From Desulfospira sp963664655 (GTDB taxonomy: Bacteria; Desulfobacterota; Desulfobacteria; Desulfobacterales; Desulfobacteraceae): DNA of 64,000 bases. Shown one piece after another: positions 24,388 through 36,500 of the stretch; position 1 is the first letter of the stretch; each line of letters opens with the position of its first letter. Below the pieces are notes generated by a model. It searched no databases and was not told the DNA's origin. It worked only from the letters and a program-made list of their open reading frames with translations. Where the stretch lies: assembly GCA_963664655.2 (NCBI GenBank), contig OY761554.1:1302001-1366000 (forward strand). Direction: 5' to 3'. The position numbers and the translations under genes are program-made.

Positions 24388-26112
24388 TTATATTTTGAAA
24401 AAACGAAATCCTTTATTGCCGCCTACATAAATTACGTAAGCCTCAACGGTAAAATGGGGAAACATCTGCAAGGCGTCGTTTTTGTAACCGGTCACCTTTG
24501 CCGCATCCGCTTCAATGGGTGCCTGAAGGGACAATATTTTATCCGCATCTTTTGCAGGAACGTATTTGAACTCAATGATGGTTTTGGTGTCTTTATATTG
24601 GGTGTGATATTTACCGGTCATCTCCCAGTCGCTTCTGCCGGAGGGGTAGTTGACCTCCATGGAAAAGGTGAAATCCCAGGAGTGATACCTGACGCACAGC
24701 TCATAAAAGGTGCAGCGGATAAAATTTTCGTTGATTTTGTCCCAGGCCTGGGCCGGAAACATGCCCAGATAGGTGGCGTAATAGCCTGCAAAAAGCGATT
24801 CCAGATCCCCGTCCTTTGCAAACTGCTCAAACATGTTGGTGTATCCCTTGGACACCTCGTAGTGATTCAACTCGTTATAATAATCGACAAAAATTTCCCG
24901 TAAGGTGTTGTTGGGCAAGGCCATGGCATAGCGGGAATCAATGGTGACCATCCCAAGATAAAAAAGCGAGATGGGATAATAATCGTGTTCAAAGAATTGC
25001 CGCATGTTGAACTTGGAAACCAACTGCTTTAAGTCGTAGCCCAGCCGGTTGTCAAATACCAGCGCATCCATCATGGCGTCGGTATTTTCCCTGACCGTGG
25101 TCAGCCGCTCAATCCAGGAGACATCGGTTTTCAGGTTATCGTCAATGAGTTCGCGGGGTATTTCCCCGTCATTTACGACCAGGTTTTTTAGAAAATAAGT
25201 AACAATGGTAGAGTTATACAGCGTCTCTTCTACATCGGGAAGGAAACGGTAGCCGTTATAATGGTTGTTCATAATCGAGAGTAGCTCGGGCATACGGACA
25301 GGATCAAAGCCAGAGGAATGAAAGACCTTTTCAAGATATGTCCTTGTTTCTTCATGGGTGAAACCCAGCATGTTCACCAGTTTTTTCTGCAGGGTCACCA
25401 TCTGGGCAATATTAAACCCTGAGGTCAGGTCATCAATAGTTATGGGCAGCACTCCGGTAATAAAGACCTTGCCCACGCTTTGCAGCTCAATGCCCGATTT
25501 GATCACTTTAAAAAAAGAGTGTAAAAAAGAATCCCCTGTGGTAAGCGCCTTGTAAAGACCGTCGTTTCGGGTGGTGATCAGCTGGTTGGTAAAATTGTCG
25601 TACTCGTCGATGATGATGTAAACCTGGGGATGCTTGCCGCCTTTAACCTGCGTCAGCAGCTGTTTGAGACGATCGGCAAGGGGCTGGTCAGGAGAAATCC
25701 GTTCCATTTCCAGATAGGCACCATAGGTTTGTACAAATAAATCAAATGATGCGCCCTGGGTTGTGTTAAAACTTTTCTCAATAAAGCTGATATCCGGTTT
25801 AACTGACACCTCGGAAAAATTAAACCGCAGTATCATAAAGCTGTTTTTAAGCGCCGTTGGATTTTGTCCGATCCAGGTTTGTCCGAAAAGGGAGTCAAAT
25901 TTTTCTTGCCGGCCTATGTCATAGCAGCATTCAAGTGTGGAACACCACAGGCTTTTGCCGAAACGGCGGGGCCGCAGGAATACAGGCACCTTCCATTGTT
26001 CAAGAACATCAATGTACCTGGTTTTATCCACATAGTAGTAGCCTTGTTCCTGAATTTCTTCAAAACTTCCCACGGCATAAGGAATTTTTTTCATGAAAAT
26101 CTCGCTTTTCAT
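24388..26112 (-). CDS. AAA-ATPase-like / PD-(D/E)XK nuclease superfamily protein
   Basis: A 574-residue protein of the family joining an AAA_ATPase-like N-terminal part to a C-terminal PD-(D/E)XK nuclease-like domain. Seen are IPYAVGSFEEIQEQGYYYVDKT and FLRPRRFGKSLWCSTLECC at the start (RRFGKS is the family's P-loop-like motif), YIIIDEYDNF as Walker B, and IIEFKYVPAKDA near residue 520, the ExK part of the nuclease site. The family is abundant and multicopy in Bacteroidetes and sulfate reducers and behaves like a mobile or selfish gene; no function is established. ATG at 26112 has GAGGAAG upstream; MKKIPYAV at 26094 is an alternative. It stands alone beside family A repeats. Confidence 0.85.
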   Translation of the reverse strand: MKSEIFMKKIPYAVGSFEEIQEQGYYYVDKTRYIDVLEQWKVPVFLRPRRFGKSLWCSTLECCYDIGRQEKFDSLFGQTWIGQNPTALKNSFMILRFNFSEVSVKPDISFIEKSFNTTQGASFDLFVQTYGAYLEMERISPDQPLADRLKQLLTQVKGGKHPQVYIIIDEYDNFTNQLITTRNDGLYKALTTGDSFLHSFFKVIKSGIELQSVGKVFITGVLPITIDDLTSGFNIAQMVTLQKKLVNMLGFTHEETRTYLEKVFHSSGFDPVRMPELLSIMNNHYNGYRFLPDVEETLYNSTIVTYFLKNLVVNDGEIPRELIDDNLKTDVSWIERLTTVRENTDAMMDALVFDNRLGYDLKQLVSKFNMRQFFEHDYYPISLFYLGMVTIDSRYAMALPNNTLREIFVDYYNELNHYEVSKGYTNMFEQFAKDGDLESLFAGYYATYLGMFPAQAWDKINENFIRCTFYELCVRYHSWDFTFSMEVNYPSGRSDWEMTGKYHTQYKDTKTIIEFKYVPAKDADKILSLQAPIEADAAKVTGYKNDALQMFPHFTVEAYVIYVGGNKGFRFFKI

Positions 26113-26243
26113 TCAGGCTTCCTCTCTTTGATGGGCCGGCCTGTAAAAAAACCTTACCTTCTTTTAAGCTGTAAATCAAATTCCGTGCATAGGCCCGTGA
26201 GAGCCGATAGCTGTTAGAAAATGGAAATTCCCTTACGATGAAC

Positions 26244-29200
26244 TTATTTCACTGTACAGCCTAAATGAACCACAAAATAAGGAAAATCAAGATGGTTGAT
26301 CCTGCCGTCCAAGTTGAAATCGGCCTTTGAATTATACCCTTCATCCCCTTGGCTGAGTCCCACCATGCGGCTGAAAACAAGGATATCCTGGCCGTCCACG
26401 TCATTGTCCCCATCCAGGTCCGCATCTGTGCAGGCCCCGGTGAACCGGTAGCCAAAGATGTTGGTGAACAGTTCAAGGTCTTTTCCATCAATGACGCCGT
26501 CGCTGTTAAAGTCGGCATCGGCATCAAACCCGTCATCGGCCAAGGTCAGATGGAGTAGGGACATGAGCCGGAAAAGATCGCTGCCGTCAACATCCAGATC
26601 ATGATCCAGGTCACCGTACCGGGGCGGATAGGGCGGCCTGCTTGAGGCATTCAGCGGATCGGTTTTGGCGTAAAATTCCTCGCCGTCCGTGTAGCTGTCC
26701 TTATCCGTATCACTGTCAAAGGGATCGGTGCCACAGGCAATTTCCAGTTCATTGACAAGGTCGTCGTTGTCCGCATCCCCGTCCGCGGCAAATGTGGTGA
26801 ACTCCCAGACCGGGCCTTGGGTGACCTGGTTATAGCTGTCCGTGGCCAGGACCTGCCACCAGTAGGTGGTGCTGTATTCCTCCAGGGCCAGCAGGCATCC
26901 GGTATCCAGCAGGTTTTCACAAGTATCATCTATCATAAAGCTGCCGTCCCCGGTTTTGTATTGGACGGTATACGTCACCGTATCTCCCTCATCCGGGTCT
27001 CCGCCGGTCCAGGACAGGGCCAGGTCAACGGATACATCGGTTTCACCCGTTGACGGCGCGGGGGATGAGGGCGCTGACGGTTTATGGTTGACGGTTATGG
27101 CACCGGCCGCATAATCGGTGACCGTGCTGGTATCATCGGAAATCCGGGCGTAGAGGTAATAGGTGCCGCCGGCAATGCCGGACAGGTTCCATTCATAGGT
27201 ATCGGATTCATCGGAATCTTCGGAAATACCGGATATGATCAGGGTCCCGTCCTCTCCTGAATTGTCGGTGTCATAGTACAGGGAGATCCGGGCATCAGAA
27301 TCCGGGTCTGTATCTTCCCATGAAATGGTGTAACCGGTATCAGACCCCTCAACCGTGATGACTTGATCTGTGTCCGGTGCGGTCAGGGTTATGGCCGGCA
27401 GGTCATCGGTGGTATCCTCTTTGACGAAAAATATCTGGGCGTCGCTCCAGTCCCCTTCAATGCCGTGGCCATCCACCAGCTTGGCACGCCAGTAGTACCA
27501 TTTAGCGTTTTCAAGTTCCGGGGAAACTGTTAAAGACAGGGTTTCGGACGTTTCTTCAAACACCAGATCGGTGAGATATTCATCCGTATACACTTCAACC
27601 ATCATTTCAACGGTATCATTGTCCGGTTCTTCAACCGGATGGACGGATAATACCGGCGTTAACTGATCGGCCCAGGACAGGCTGCCCGGGTTTTTAAGCA
27701 CCGGGACTCCCGGGGCATCGTTATAGGTGTTGACAAAGAATTGGCCCGCCACCCACTGGCTTGCCGATTCGCTGTCCCTGGATCTGGCCCGCCAGTAGTA
27801 AAGCGTGTTGTCGGCCAGGTCCTGCACCGGCCATTGCACCGTATCTTCTGAAACCGTGATTTTACCGGACTCGGTCCCTGTCGGGTCGCTTGAGCTGAAA
27901 TCCTTTGATGTATCAATTTGGAAGTCATAATTTACGTCTTCCCCGTCTTGGTCGCTGACAGGGCTGACAGACAGCATAACCGATATGGTTTTTACTTCAC
28001 TTCCGGTTGCCGGTGAATCAATTTCAGGTGCCGGCGGGGTATGGTTGGCGGTGTTTACGGTAAAGGAAGAGAGTTCACTGGTGGCCGTATCCCCTTCAAG
28101 ATCTTCCACCGTTACCTGCCAGTAATAAGAACTGCCGTCTGCAAGATCTTCACTGACCAGAAACGAGACCATGCCGGAGGCTTCATCCACTGTGCCCTGG
28201 CCGGAACAGACCGGGTCGGTAAGATCCTGGTTCAGGGATATAGTAAAGGTATAGGTCAGGGAATCGCCCTCCGGATCAGTGCTGAACCCGGACACGAGGA
28301 CCGGGGCGAGCGAATCCACTTTCATTAAATCTTCCGGGGTCAGCAGTTCAACCGCTCCCGGCGGATCATTGGTCTCACTGACCAGAAATGATCCATGGGT
28401 CCAGAAGGAGTAGGCCGTGCCGTCATAGGCCCTGGCCCGCCAGTAATAGGTCTGGTCTTCCACAAGCGTTTCGGTCACGGTCCATAAAGCGATATTGCCC
28501 GATTCCGTGACACCGCTTTGACTTTCCACAGGGGTGGTGTATCCGGCGTCTGAAAAGAGTTCAAATTCATAGGTTAAGATATCGCCATCGGCATCTGTGC
28601 TGCAAAGAACCGACAGGTCCGGATTAAGTGACGTTACAATGGTATCGGGTTCAGGGGCATTGATAACGGGAACGCTGGGCGCATTCTGGGTCTGGGTGGG
28701 ATCAGTGCCGTTTAAGTACTCATTCAGATCACTGATGCCGTCACCGTCGAAGTCGCCGGTGCCGTCCCGGTCCAGGGTCTCGAAATGTTCCTCCTCCCAG
28801 GTGTCGTCCATGCCGTCACAGTCGTTGTCGTTGGCCAGGCAGACCGTAATGGTGGCGGTCTGGGAGTCGGTCAGTGTTCCGTCCGAGGCCTTGAATTTTA
28901 CCGCATATGAACCGGCCTGACCAATGGCCGGGGTCCAGTCAAACCGGCCTGTGCCCTCGCCGACAGTCGTAAATTCCGCCCCTGCAGGCAAGGCTGATGC
29001 GGAAAGGGCAGGAATGGTGCCGTTGGGATCGCTGGCCTCCACAATAAACGAAAGCGCTTTTCCTTCGCCCCCCGCTCTGTCCGGGATAAACTGGAGGACC
29101 GGGGCCTGGTCAAGCGCTGACGGAGCTTCAAACAGTATGGTATACCTGGTGTAGGCGTAAGTCTGGCCGTCTTTTTCCTCTGTATAGGTAACGGGGGTGT

Positions 29201-30509
29201 TCACATCAAACAGGTAAACATAATACTTCCAGACCTTGTCGCCCTGCTCATTGTCTTCTTTGGTCTGGTAAAGCCAGGCATTGTCCTCTGATATCTTTTT
29301 GCCGTCCGACCGGGTGGCGGACAGAATGACCTTTTCCCCGTCCAGGGGGTCAGAAAGCTTGACCACCATGGGGCCGCTATTGGTGGCCAATACGGTCAGG
29401 GTATAGGTCTCCTGGGTGTCGGAGACAGACGCCTGGGCCAGGGTGGCCGAGCTGCTCCGGTCTGTTACACCGGTGTCCAGATTATCGGATTCGTATACGG
29501 TATAATCGCTCCCTTCCAGGGACAGGAAATCCCGGATCTCATCTCTGCCGGGAAGATCCACCAATACGTCATGGACCAGGAAATGGGTGTTCACCGAATC
29601 TATCAGGGAGGTCAGTTCCCCGCCCAGTTCATCGGAATGGGTAAACTCGGCGGTAAATTCCGTAAATGTCCCGTAAAGGGAGCAGGTCATGATCCACCTT
29701 GCCGTACCCGCCTCATTGGGCTCAATATCCCCAAAGTCCACCAGCAGGCTCGGGGTTTCCTCTTCCCCGTTAACCTCGCTGCCCTGGATATAAAAGTTGA
29801 CCAGCAGCCCCTGCTTGTTGTCGATGATTTTGGGCTGGGCCGATTCGATTTTCAGGGAATTGGCCGCGCCGGCACCGGCATTGCTTATCCTCACCCCCAA
29901 AGAAAACGGGATTTCCGCTTCTATCTCACTGGTAAAGGGATCATCCCCGTAAACATCATGGGGAATAAAATAATCCAGCACCAAATCGGGCATGGGTTTA
30001 ACATAGATATAGTCGGGGTCCACCTCGGTGATGTGTTCCTCACCGCCAAGGGTATAGATCAGTCTTGCCCCCACATAGTAAAGGGTGCCGGATTCAAGGC
30101 CCTTGCTCGCCCCCTGGGCCGGGATAATCAGCCAGTGGATATCGGCCACGGTATCGGGTTCCACAATACCGTCCCCGTCCACATCATCAATGTTGCTCAT
30201 GGTATCGATCCGGATGAAAAACCTGGCTTCGGTATTGTCGGGATCAGATGAGGCAAGGACATTGGTCCCGTCCTCATCGGCAAAGGAGACCTGAATCTGG
30301 ACATCTTCTAAAGCAACTATGGTCAGGCCGTTGGTGATCCGCATGTGGGCATCAAAGGCCTGGCGCTCCAGGGTCAGTTCCTGGTCAATCTGAATTTTTA
30401 CCGTGGCGCACACGCTTTCGTCAGCTGTGGCATTTCCAAGGATAAACAAACCTGCGAAGGTGAGGGCGGCCAGTGCAATTATACCGGTTATATATTGGTT
30501 TTTTTTCAT
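26244..30509 (-). CDS. Large secreted Ig-like/type-3 repeat protein with C-terminal dockerins
   Basis: A 1421-residue exported protein. The ATG at 30509 has AAGGA upstream and gives a signal peptide (MKKNQYITGIIALAALTFAG); the frame's earlier start would overlap the previous gene. Residues about 20-480 are beta-rich and unassigned, followed by a cadherin/Ig-like domain (VLQFIPDRAGGEGKALSF) and a run of fibronectin-like modules with repeating YYWRA motifs (about 600-1250). Near 1270 is a thrombospondin type-3-like calcium tract (DADNDDLVNELEIACGTDPF), and the last 120 residues hold four dockerin loops (DLDHDLDVDGSDLFRL, DADFNSDGVIDGKDL, DADLDGDNDVDGQDI, KADFNLDGRINHLDF). It is 23 bp downstream of the giant RHS gene, so co-expressed. 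Likely a surface or matrix protein; partner unknown. Confidence 0.85.
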   Translation of the reverse strand: MKKNQYITGIIALAALTFAGLFILGNATADESVCATVKIQIDQELTLERQAFDAHMRITNGLTIVALEDVQIQVSFADEDGTNVLASSDPDNTEARFFIRIDTMSNIDDVDGDGIVEPDTVADIHWLIIPAQGASKGLESGTLYYVGARLIYTLGGEEHITEVDPDYIYVKPMPDLVLDYFIPHDVYGDDPFTSEIEAEIPFSLGVRISNAGAGAANSLKIESAQPKIIDNKQGLLVNFYIQGSEVNGEEETPSLLVDFGDIEPNEAGTARWIMTCSLYGTFTEFTAEFTHSDELGGELTSLIDSVNTHFLVHDVLVDLPGRDEIRDFLSLEGSDYTVYESDNLDTGVTDRSSSATLAQASVSDTQETYTLTVLATNSGPMVVKLSDPLDGEKVILSATRSDGKKISEDNAWLYQTKEDNEQGDKVWKYYVYLFDVNTPVTYTEEKDGQTYAYTRYTILFEAPSALDQAPVLQFIPDRAGGEGKALSFIVEASDPNGTIPALSASALPAGAEFTTVGEGTGRFDWTPAIGQAGSYAVKFKASDGTLTDSQTATITVCLANDNDCDGMDDTWEEEHFETLDRDGTGDFDGDGISDLNEYLNGTDPTQTQNAPSVPVINAPEPDTIVTSLNPDLSVLCSTDADGDILTYEFELFSDAGYTTPVESQSGVTESGNIALWTVTETLVEDQTYYWRARAYDGTAYSFWTHGSFLVSETNDPPGAVELLTPEDLMKVDSLAPVLVSGFSTDPEGDSLTYTFTISLNQDLTDPVCSGQGTVDEASGMVSFLVSEDLADGSSYYWQVTVEDLEGDTATSELSSFTVNTANHTPPAPEIDSPATGSEVKTISVMLSVSPVSDQDGEDVNYDFQIDTSKDFSSSDPTGTESGKITVSEDTVQWPVQDLADNTLYYWRARSRDSESASQWVAGQFFVNTYNDAPGVPVLKNPGSLSWADQLTPVLSVHPVEEPDNDTVEMMVEVYTDEYLTDLVFEETSETLSLTVSPELENAKWYYWRAKLVDGHGIEGDWSDAQIFFVKEDTTDDLPAITLTAPDTDQVITVEGSDTGYTISWEDTDPDSDARISLYYDTDNSGEDGTLIISGISEDSDESDTYEWNLSGIAGGTYYLYARISDDTSTVTDYAAGAITVNHKPSAPSSPAPSTGETDVSVDLALSWTGGDPDEGDTVTYTVQYKTGDGSFMIDDTCENLLDTGCLLALEEYSTTYWWQVLATDSYNQVTQGPVWEFTTFAADGDADNDDLVNELEIACGTDPFDSDTDKDSYTDGEEFYAKTDPLNASSRPPYPPRYGDLDHDLDVDGSDLFRLMSLLHLTLADDGFDADADFNSDGVIDGKDLELFTNIFGYRFTGACTDADLDGDNDVDGQDILVFSRMVGLSQGDEGYNSKADFNLDGRINHLDFPYFVVHLGCTVK

Positions 30510-30532
30510 GGTCTTTTCCTTAGAATTTGACA

Positions 30533-33500
30533 CTACCATTTTATTTTCCCGCATCCCCCGGCTTTACAGGAGGCCTCCAGGTCAGGGACTTTAAGACCAT
30601 AACTGCCTCCCCCGGAGCAGCTGACGGTTGGCGGCCCGGGCGGGAAGGGCGGGAACTTAAGGCTTACACCGCAGCTGTATATGGGCAGGGAACATTCGGC
30701 TTTTAATTCGAGCTCCCCCTCGGCTCCCTTTGGACAGCACTCGCTGGCGTCAAGGCCTAAAAACATTTTTATTGACGGTGGATCAATGCCGCCGCAGGCC
30801 ATCAGACAGACCTCCACAACATGCATACTTTCCATCTGTCTGGTTTCACAGTTACAGCACTGGACAAGCCCGGCTTTTCCGGAAGCCTCTATGCCAACCG
30901 CCCCGAGGATGGGAATGCATCCGGTGGAAAGTTCCACACCAAGGCCGATACTGAGTGTTCCAAAGGGGTCAATTTTATTGATGGGATTGGCATCCGCATA
31001 TACATAATAGTTGATATCAATATCGTTATATCCATGGATGCAGGACTGGCTGGTCTGATATGTTCCGGCATTGGGCCGGTTGCCCAGCCCAAGGGGGTCG
31101 GCCTGGATGTACCGGCCTGTGGCAGGATCATAATATCTGTGCCGGTTATAGTGCAGGCCGGACTCTTCATCAAAATACTGGCCCGGCAGCCTCAAGTTGT
31201 TGACAAGGGTTGAACCGGCATCCACCTGGGCCTGGCCGTAGGCATCATAGGTTGCCGACCAGACAACGGCCCCGGATATATCCGTGATTTTAACCGGTTT
31301 TTTCAGGCGGTCGGTGTGATAAAAACAGGTGCTGGTTCCGGATTTAATAAAGACCGGGTTATTTGAATTTACTGTCACGGGAGAATACCCGTAAGCCCGG
31401 ATCAGGTCGCCTGCGTCATTAAACTCTGCCACAAGCCCTTCTTCGGCGTAGATGAAATAGGTTTTTGTTCCATCCACCGCTTTCCATGTGCGCCGGCCAA
31501 ATGGGTCATAACCGTAGGCGGCAATCGGTGTCGGGGTGTCTCCTGAATCCAGGTCAATCCGGATTAACCGGTCTTCGTGGTCATAGGTGTAGTTGAACGT
31601 CTGCGATCCGGTTGTTTTGGAAATCATATTTCCATTGAGGTCATAGGTGAATTCGGCATCCCCGGCGGTCAGCAGCTGGTCATTCCCATTATATGTCCAG
31701 TCTGCCGTTGCACCGGTTTGTGACAGCCGGTTGCCCATGTCATCAAGCAAATAGCTGACCGCCCCGTTAGATGAATCAACAACACCGGTCAGCCGGTATT
31801 GCTGGTCATAATCATAGGTGACGGTTCCGGTTAAAGTGGTTACCGAGGTGACATTGTCTTCATTGTCGTATACAAACGCCTGGTCCATGACCGTATTGTC
31901 CCCCGGGTCTTTGGTGGTGATGGAACCGGGGCGGTAGAAATCATCATATGTGAATTCACGCAGGGTGCCTCCGGGCAGCAGGATGCTGTCGGGTTCGCTC
32001 CAGGCGTAATCGTTGTAGGAGACGGTGCCCACACCCGGAATGGAAATGGTGCCAAGCTGTTTATCCTCGGTATAGGTGTATTCATAGAGGGTCCCGTCAG
32101 GTGCCGTAAAGCTTTTTTTCAAGCCGTTTTTATAATATTCGTAAGCCCAGGTTTTGGTAAAATCATCGCAGGTTACGGTTTCTCTGATTTTTCTCTGGGA
32201 CAGGTCATATTCATACCGGGCCAAAAATTCACCATCGTTATATGCCGTCAGTTTGCCGGTTTCATTGTAGGCAAAGGTAATGGTTTTATCCGGGGTATCC
32301 GGGTCCTGGCTTGCGGCATCGGCGCTGGCATAATAACGGATTTCCTCAAGCTTATTGACCTTATTGTAGTCATACTGGGTAATCCTGCCCCGGGCATCCG
32401 TCCTCTGGGTCAGATTTGAGTTTTCATCGTAATCATAAACGGTTTCCTGCCCTTCAGGCCGGGTTTCCCTGATTAAACGGTTATTCCGGTCATATTCAAA
32501 GGCTGTGGTATGGCCGTTGGCATCGGTTAAACCGAGCATGTTTTTCCGTTTATCATAGGTATAACTGATACGGGTGCCGTCGGGTCGGATTTCCTTGGCC
32601 TTCCGGTTGATGGCATCATATTCAACGGTATGGGTAATCCCGTTCATATCGGTTTGATCCGTAACATTGCCCATGATGTCATAGCCGGTGAGCCGTTCAT
32701 GGACCGTTGCCCCGTCGTCCAGTTCATATCGTTCCTGAATTTTTCTTCCCAGGCGGTCATAGACATGGCGCACATCCATTGTGGGATACCGGATCACCGA
32801 AGGCTCCTCAAGGCCGCCATTAGAGCAGGCGGCGCACCCTGCCACAGAATTTTCATCATATTCATATGTAATTTGTTTCCCGGCCGAGTTGCCTTGTGAA
32901 ATCAGTCTGCCAAGGCCATCATATTCGTAAACAAGAAATTTGCCCTCGGCGTCCGTCTCCTGCAGGGTTTTTCCTTCAAAGTCACGTTCATAGACCGTTG
33001 TGTTCCCCATGGGGTCGGTCTGGGAAAGCTTGCGGTCATTGGCATCATAGGTGTATTCAACCACCCCGCCCATGGCATCGGTCACCGATACCCGGTTTCC
33101 GGCAGCATTATATTCATAACGGGTGACATTGCCTAAAGGATCGGTTTGTGTCTTCAGGTTGCCCGCATCATCATAGGTAAATGCCCAGGTGTTGCCCCGG
33201 GGATCCTTCTGGGTCAGCTTCACTCCTAAATTGTTGTATGTGTAGGTGGTGGTGTTGCCTTCGGGATCCGTTTTTGAGACCATGTTGCCGTAGTCATCGT
33301 AGGCCATGGTTGTCACGCTTTCAAGCGTATGGTCATCACCTGCAATGGTCTGGGTCAGCTGGTTGCCGTTGTCGTCATATGTATACTGATAAACAATTTC
33401 ATTGTCCGTTCCCGGGGCCAGAATTCTCTCGGTCAGATTGCCGTTTTCATCATATTCATATGTGATCTCGGTGCCGTTTCTCTGGGTCCGCCGGATCAGT

Positions 33501-36500
33501 AACTGGGTGTCCGGATCATATTCGCTGACTTCATATGAATCATCGGGATAGGTTTTCTTGATCAACTGGCCCCATTCGTCAAATTCATAGATCCATGTGT
33601 ATCCGCGCTCATCGGTTTTATACTGTTTCCGGTTCTCGTAAATATTTTCTTCCATGGTAATCCCGTTAAGGTCTATACGGGCCACCCGCCCTTTTTCATC
33701 ATACCAGGTCTCCCGTACCCGGCCGTTTGCATAGGTGATCATGTTGTACCGCTCGTTTGCGGCATCGTTCTGGGAATAGCTGTATTCTGTGCGGTTGCCG
33801 TCAGCGTCAATCACTGCTGCAACCCATCCAAAGGTGTTGTATTCAATTTCCATGGTCCGGCCGATCTGATCGGTTTTGGAGGTCATCCGGCCGTCCGCAT
33901 CATAAGTATAGCTGAACACGTTCCCTAATAGGTCGGTCACCTGTGTCAGGTAGCCGCCGGTATACTGGTAGGAGACCTGCCGGGCGTCAGCGGAATCCGA
34001 GTCTTTGGCAAGCACCACCTGACCGTCAGCGTTATACTCATACCAGAGGACGATGCCCTGATTTTTATCCAAAACATGGGTCAGAAGGTCGGGATTATTC
34101 TCATCGTAAACATAGGTAAAGTTGGTTTGATCCTGGTTCCCCCTATACTGAATTCTGCCCTCCGTGTCGTACTGGATCCAGTTGCCGATCCGGTCTTTCC
34201 ATAAATAGCCGCCGCTGTCCCTGTAAATATGCTTGATTTTATTGAAGGTGTAAACCGTTCCGGCGGTGTCGGATTTCTCGTAATCCACCCCGTCTTTGGT
34301 AATGCTTTCCGGCGTTGACGAATCAACCTTATAATTAAAGGTCAGTTCGGCACCGTTGTTTTCAAAATGCCATGCCTGATCATAGAAAAATCTTCTGACA
34401 ACCAGGACATCCCCGGGGATTTTCAAAAACATGTCAACCACGTCGTCTTCATATTCTCCGTTGAGCAGGTTGACGTAGCTTCCGACCCGTGCACGGGCAT
34501 TGGCTTTACAGCATTCGTCAAACACTTCGCAGACCGCTATGGGGGAACAGACCACCCCGTCTGCCGTCACTCCCGATGGGGTATAGGACCCGGTGGTGGT
34601 CCCGCCCCCGCCGCCGCCGCTGGCCCAGCCCCCGCTGCTGGTCCCGCCGCCGCCGCCCCCGCCGCCGGAAACAATGGCATATGTGCCCCCGGAGCAGTCG
34701 CCGCCGGCCCAGGTAAACCCGGAGCATACGATTTCTTCATAATGGGTTCCGTTGGAACAGACGTAGAGATACCATAAACAGGTTTTGTCCGAGTAAGTGA
34801 CGCAATCCCCCCCGGCACCGTCATCGCCGCCGGTCAGGCTGGCAAGGCAGGTCACCCGGTAGGGCACGGTGATGGATTCCTTGGCCTCAATGGTGTCCGG
34901 GACACTGGCCAGAAGTTCATATTTAAAGTATTCGTTGGAGTCGGGCAAAGAGAATTCAATTTCCTCAGCCCGGATCAGCCCGTAGTTGGTAAACCGGATT
35001 TCTCCGACAAGCACATCGCCCGGCTCCATATCGGGCAGGGTCACTGAGGCCGGTTCAGCCACCACCACGGCGGCCGGAACATCGGTCTCATAGGTGGCGG
35101 TCAGGACAATCTCATATTTATCTTCAATGGTGGTCTCGGTGACCGACCATTCCACAGACACCAGGTTGTATCCCATGAACACGTCTTCGGTGATGGTGAT
35201 GCCCGGCTTGATCCAGACCCTTCCCGTGACCTGGTCGTGCTTGTCTGCCGTTAGATAATACTTATACCGGCCCGCGGGCAGATCCGACAATAAAATTTCA
35301 CCATATTCATCGGTTTTTGCCGTGTAGGATACGCTGGTGACAGTTTCATTCTGCAACGACAGGGAAGCACCGGAAAGGCCCTGGATCATTTCCCCGGTAT
35401 CCTGGTCAATGGTGGCCGTGTAAATATCAGCCACCTTGAACAGGACGCTGCCGGTCCCTGAATCGGTAACCGCCACATGGACCAGAATACGGTCCGCCTC
35501 ATAATTGGAACCGCGCACCTGAACGTAGAAGACGTAGTCCCCTTGGGAAACACTGGATTCGGTGGGATAAAAAAGCAGCGTTACATCCACGCTTTCGCCG
35601 ATCTCAATGGACTCCTGGTCCGCCGGCAGGTTCAACACGGCCCAGGACGGGGCGTTCGATCCGTCGGCATTCACCAGTTTCACAGACAGACCGGAAAGTT
35701 CGGCATACCCCTTGTTTTCAATGGTCAGGGTTTCCGATGTGCTTTCATCCAGGGCCAGGCCGGTTTCAATATAACTGGGTGAGTATGACAGGGCCGGGCC
35801 GGCAGCGGCATTGTCGGTGGCCAGGCAGTTTACATTGACGGTGAGGGTTCCCCAGTCTTCTTGACCGGATTCACCGCTGACCAGATGCAGTACAAGGGTA
35901 CTGTTCTCATCCGCTGTATTGTCGGCCCATACCGTGATGGGCAGGGTGGCTGTTCCATTGGCTGAGAGGCTTTGAACCGGATCTCCAATCTCAACATAAA
36001 TGCCGTCAGGAAAGGTGCCGCCGTCCTGGTCCGCTGCCTCATAAACAAATCCGAGATTGGAAGTCTCGGCCAGGCTGCCGGCTTTGGCCGTGACCACGAT
36101 GTCATACTCGTAGTTTCGAACCGCCGTAAGGTTGTAAATGGCCGGTGAGAAGCTGATCAGGCTGTCGTTGGGGTCATTAATGGTAAAACTGCCGTGAACC
36201 GGACGGTCGGTCCGGTCCGGATGAATGGCGCAAACCTCGTAATCCCCATACTCCCCTTGTCTGGGCTCAAAGGCATAGGTAAAGGTGCCGTCGCTGCCGG
36301 TGAAGACATCCACGCTTCTTTCGAATCCGTTTATGGTGATGAACAGGGACAGGGGGACATCGGCCAGGGGATCCCCGTCACCGCGGTCCACGGCCTGGCC
36401 GGTAATTTCAATATCCTGGTCCCCGGTGGAGGTGTCAGGGGCAATGCTTAAAATTTCCCCATAGTAAGCCGTGTCAATCAGGGTGATGTCCCGTTTGGTC

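Noticed and set aside
24321..24398. 25-codon plus-strand ORF with a good AAGGAG
   Set aside because: It is very short, overlaps the end of a confident minus-strand gene and resembles nothing; kept only as a note.
30533..31080. Typical polymorphic toxin/immunity module at the RHS tip
   Set aside because: No immunity gene follows and the tip has no known toxin motif; reported only as an open question.
34367..34777. Arg/Gly/Pro-rich ORFs antisense to the giant gene
   Set aside because: They arise from the glycine/serine linker codons read on the other strand; similar ones occur opposite every glycine-rich module.
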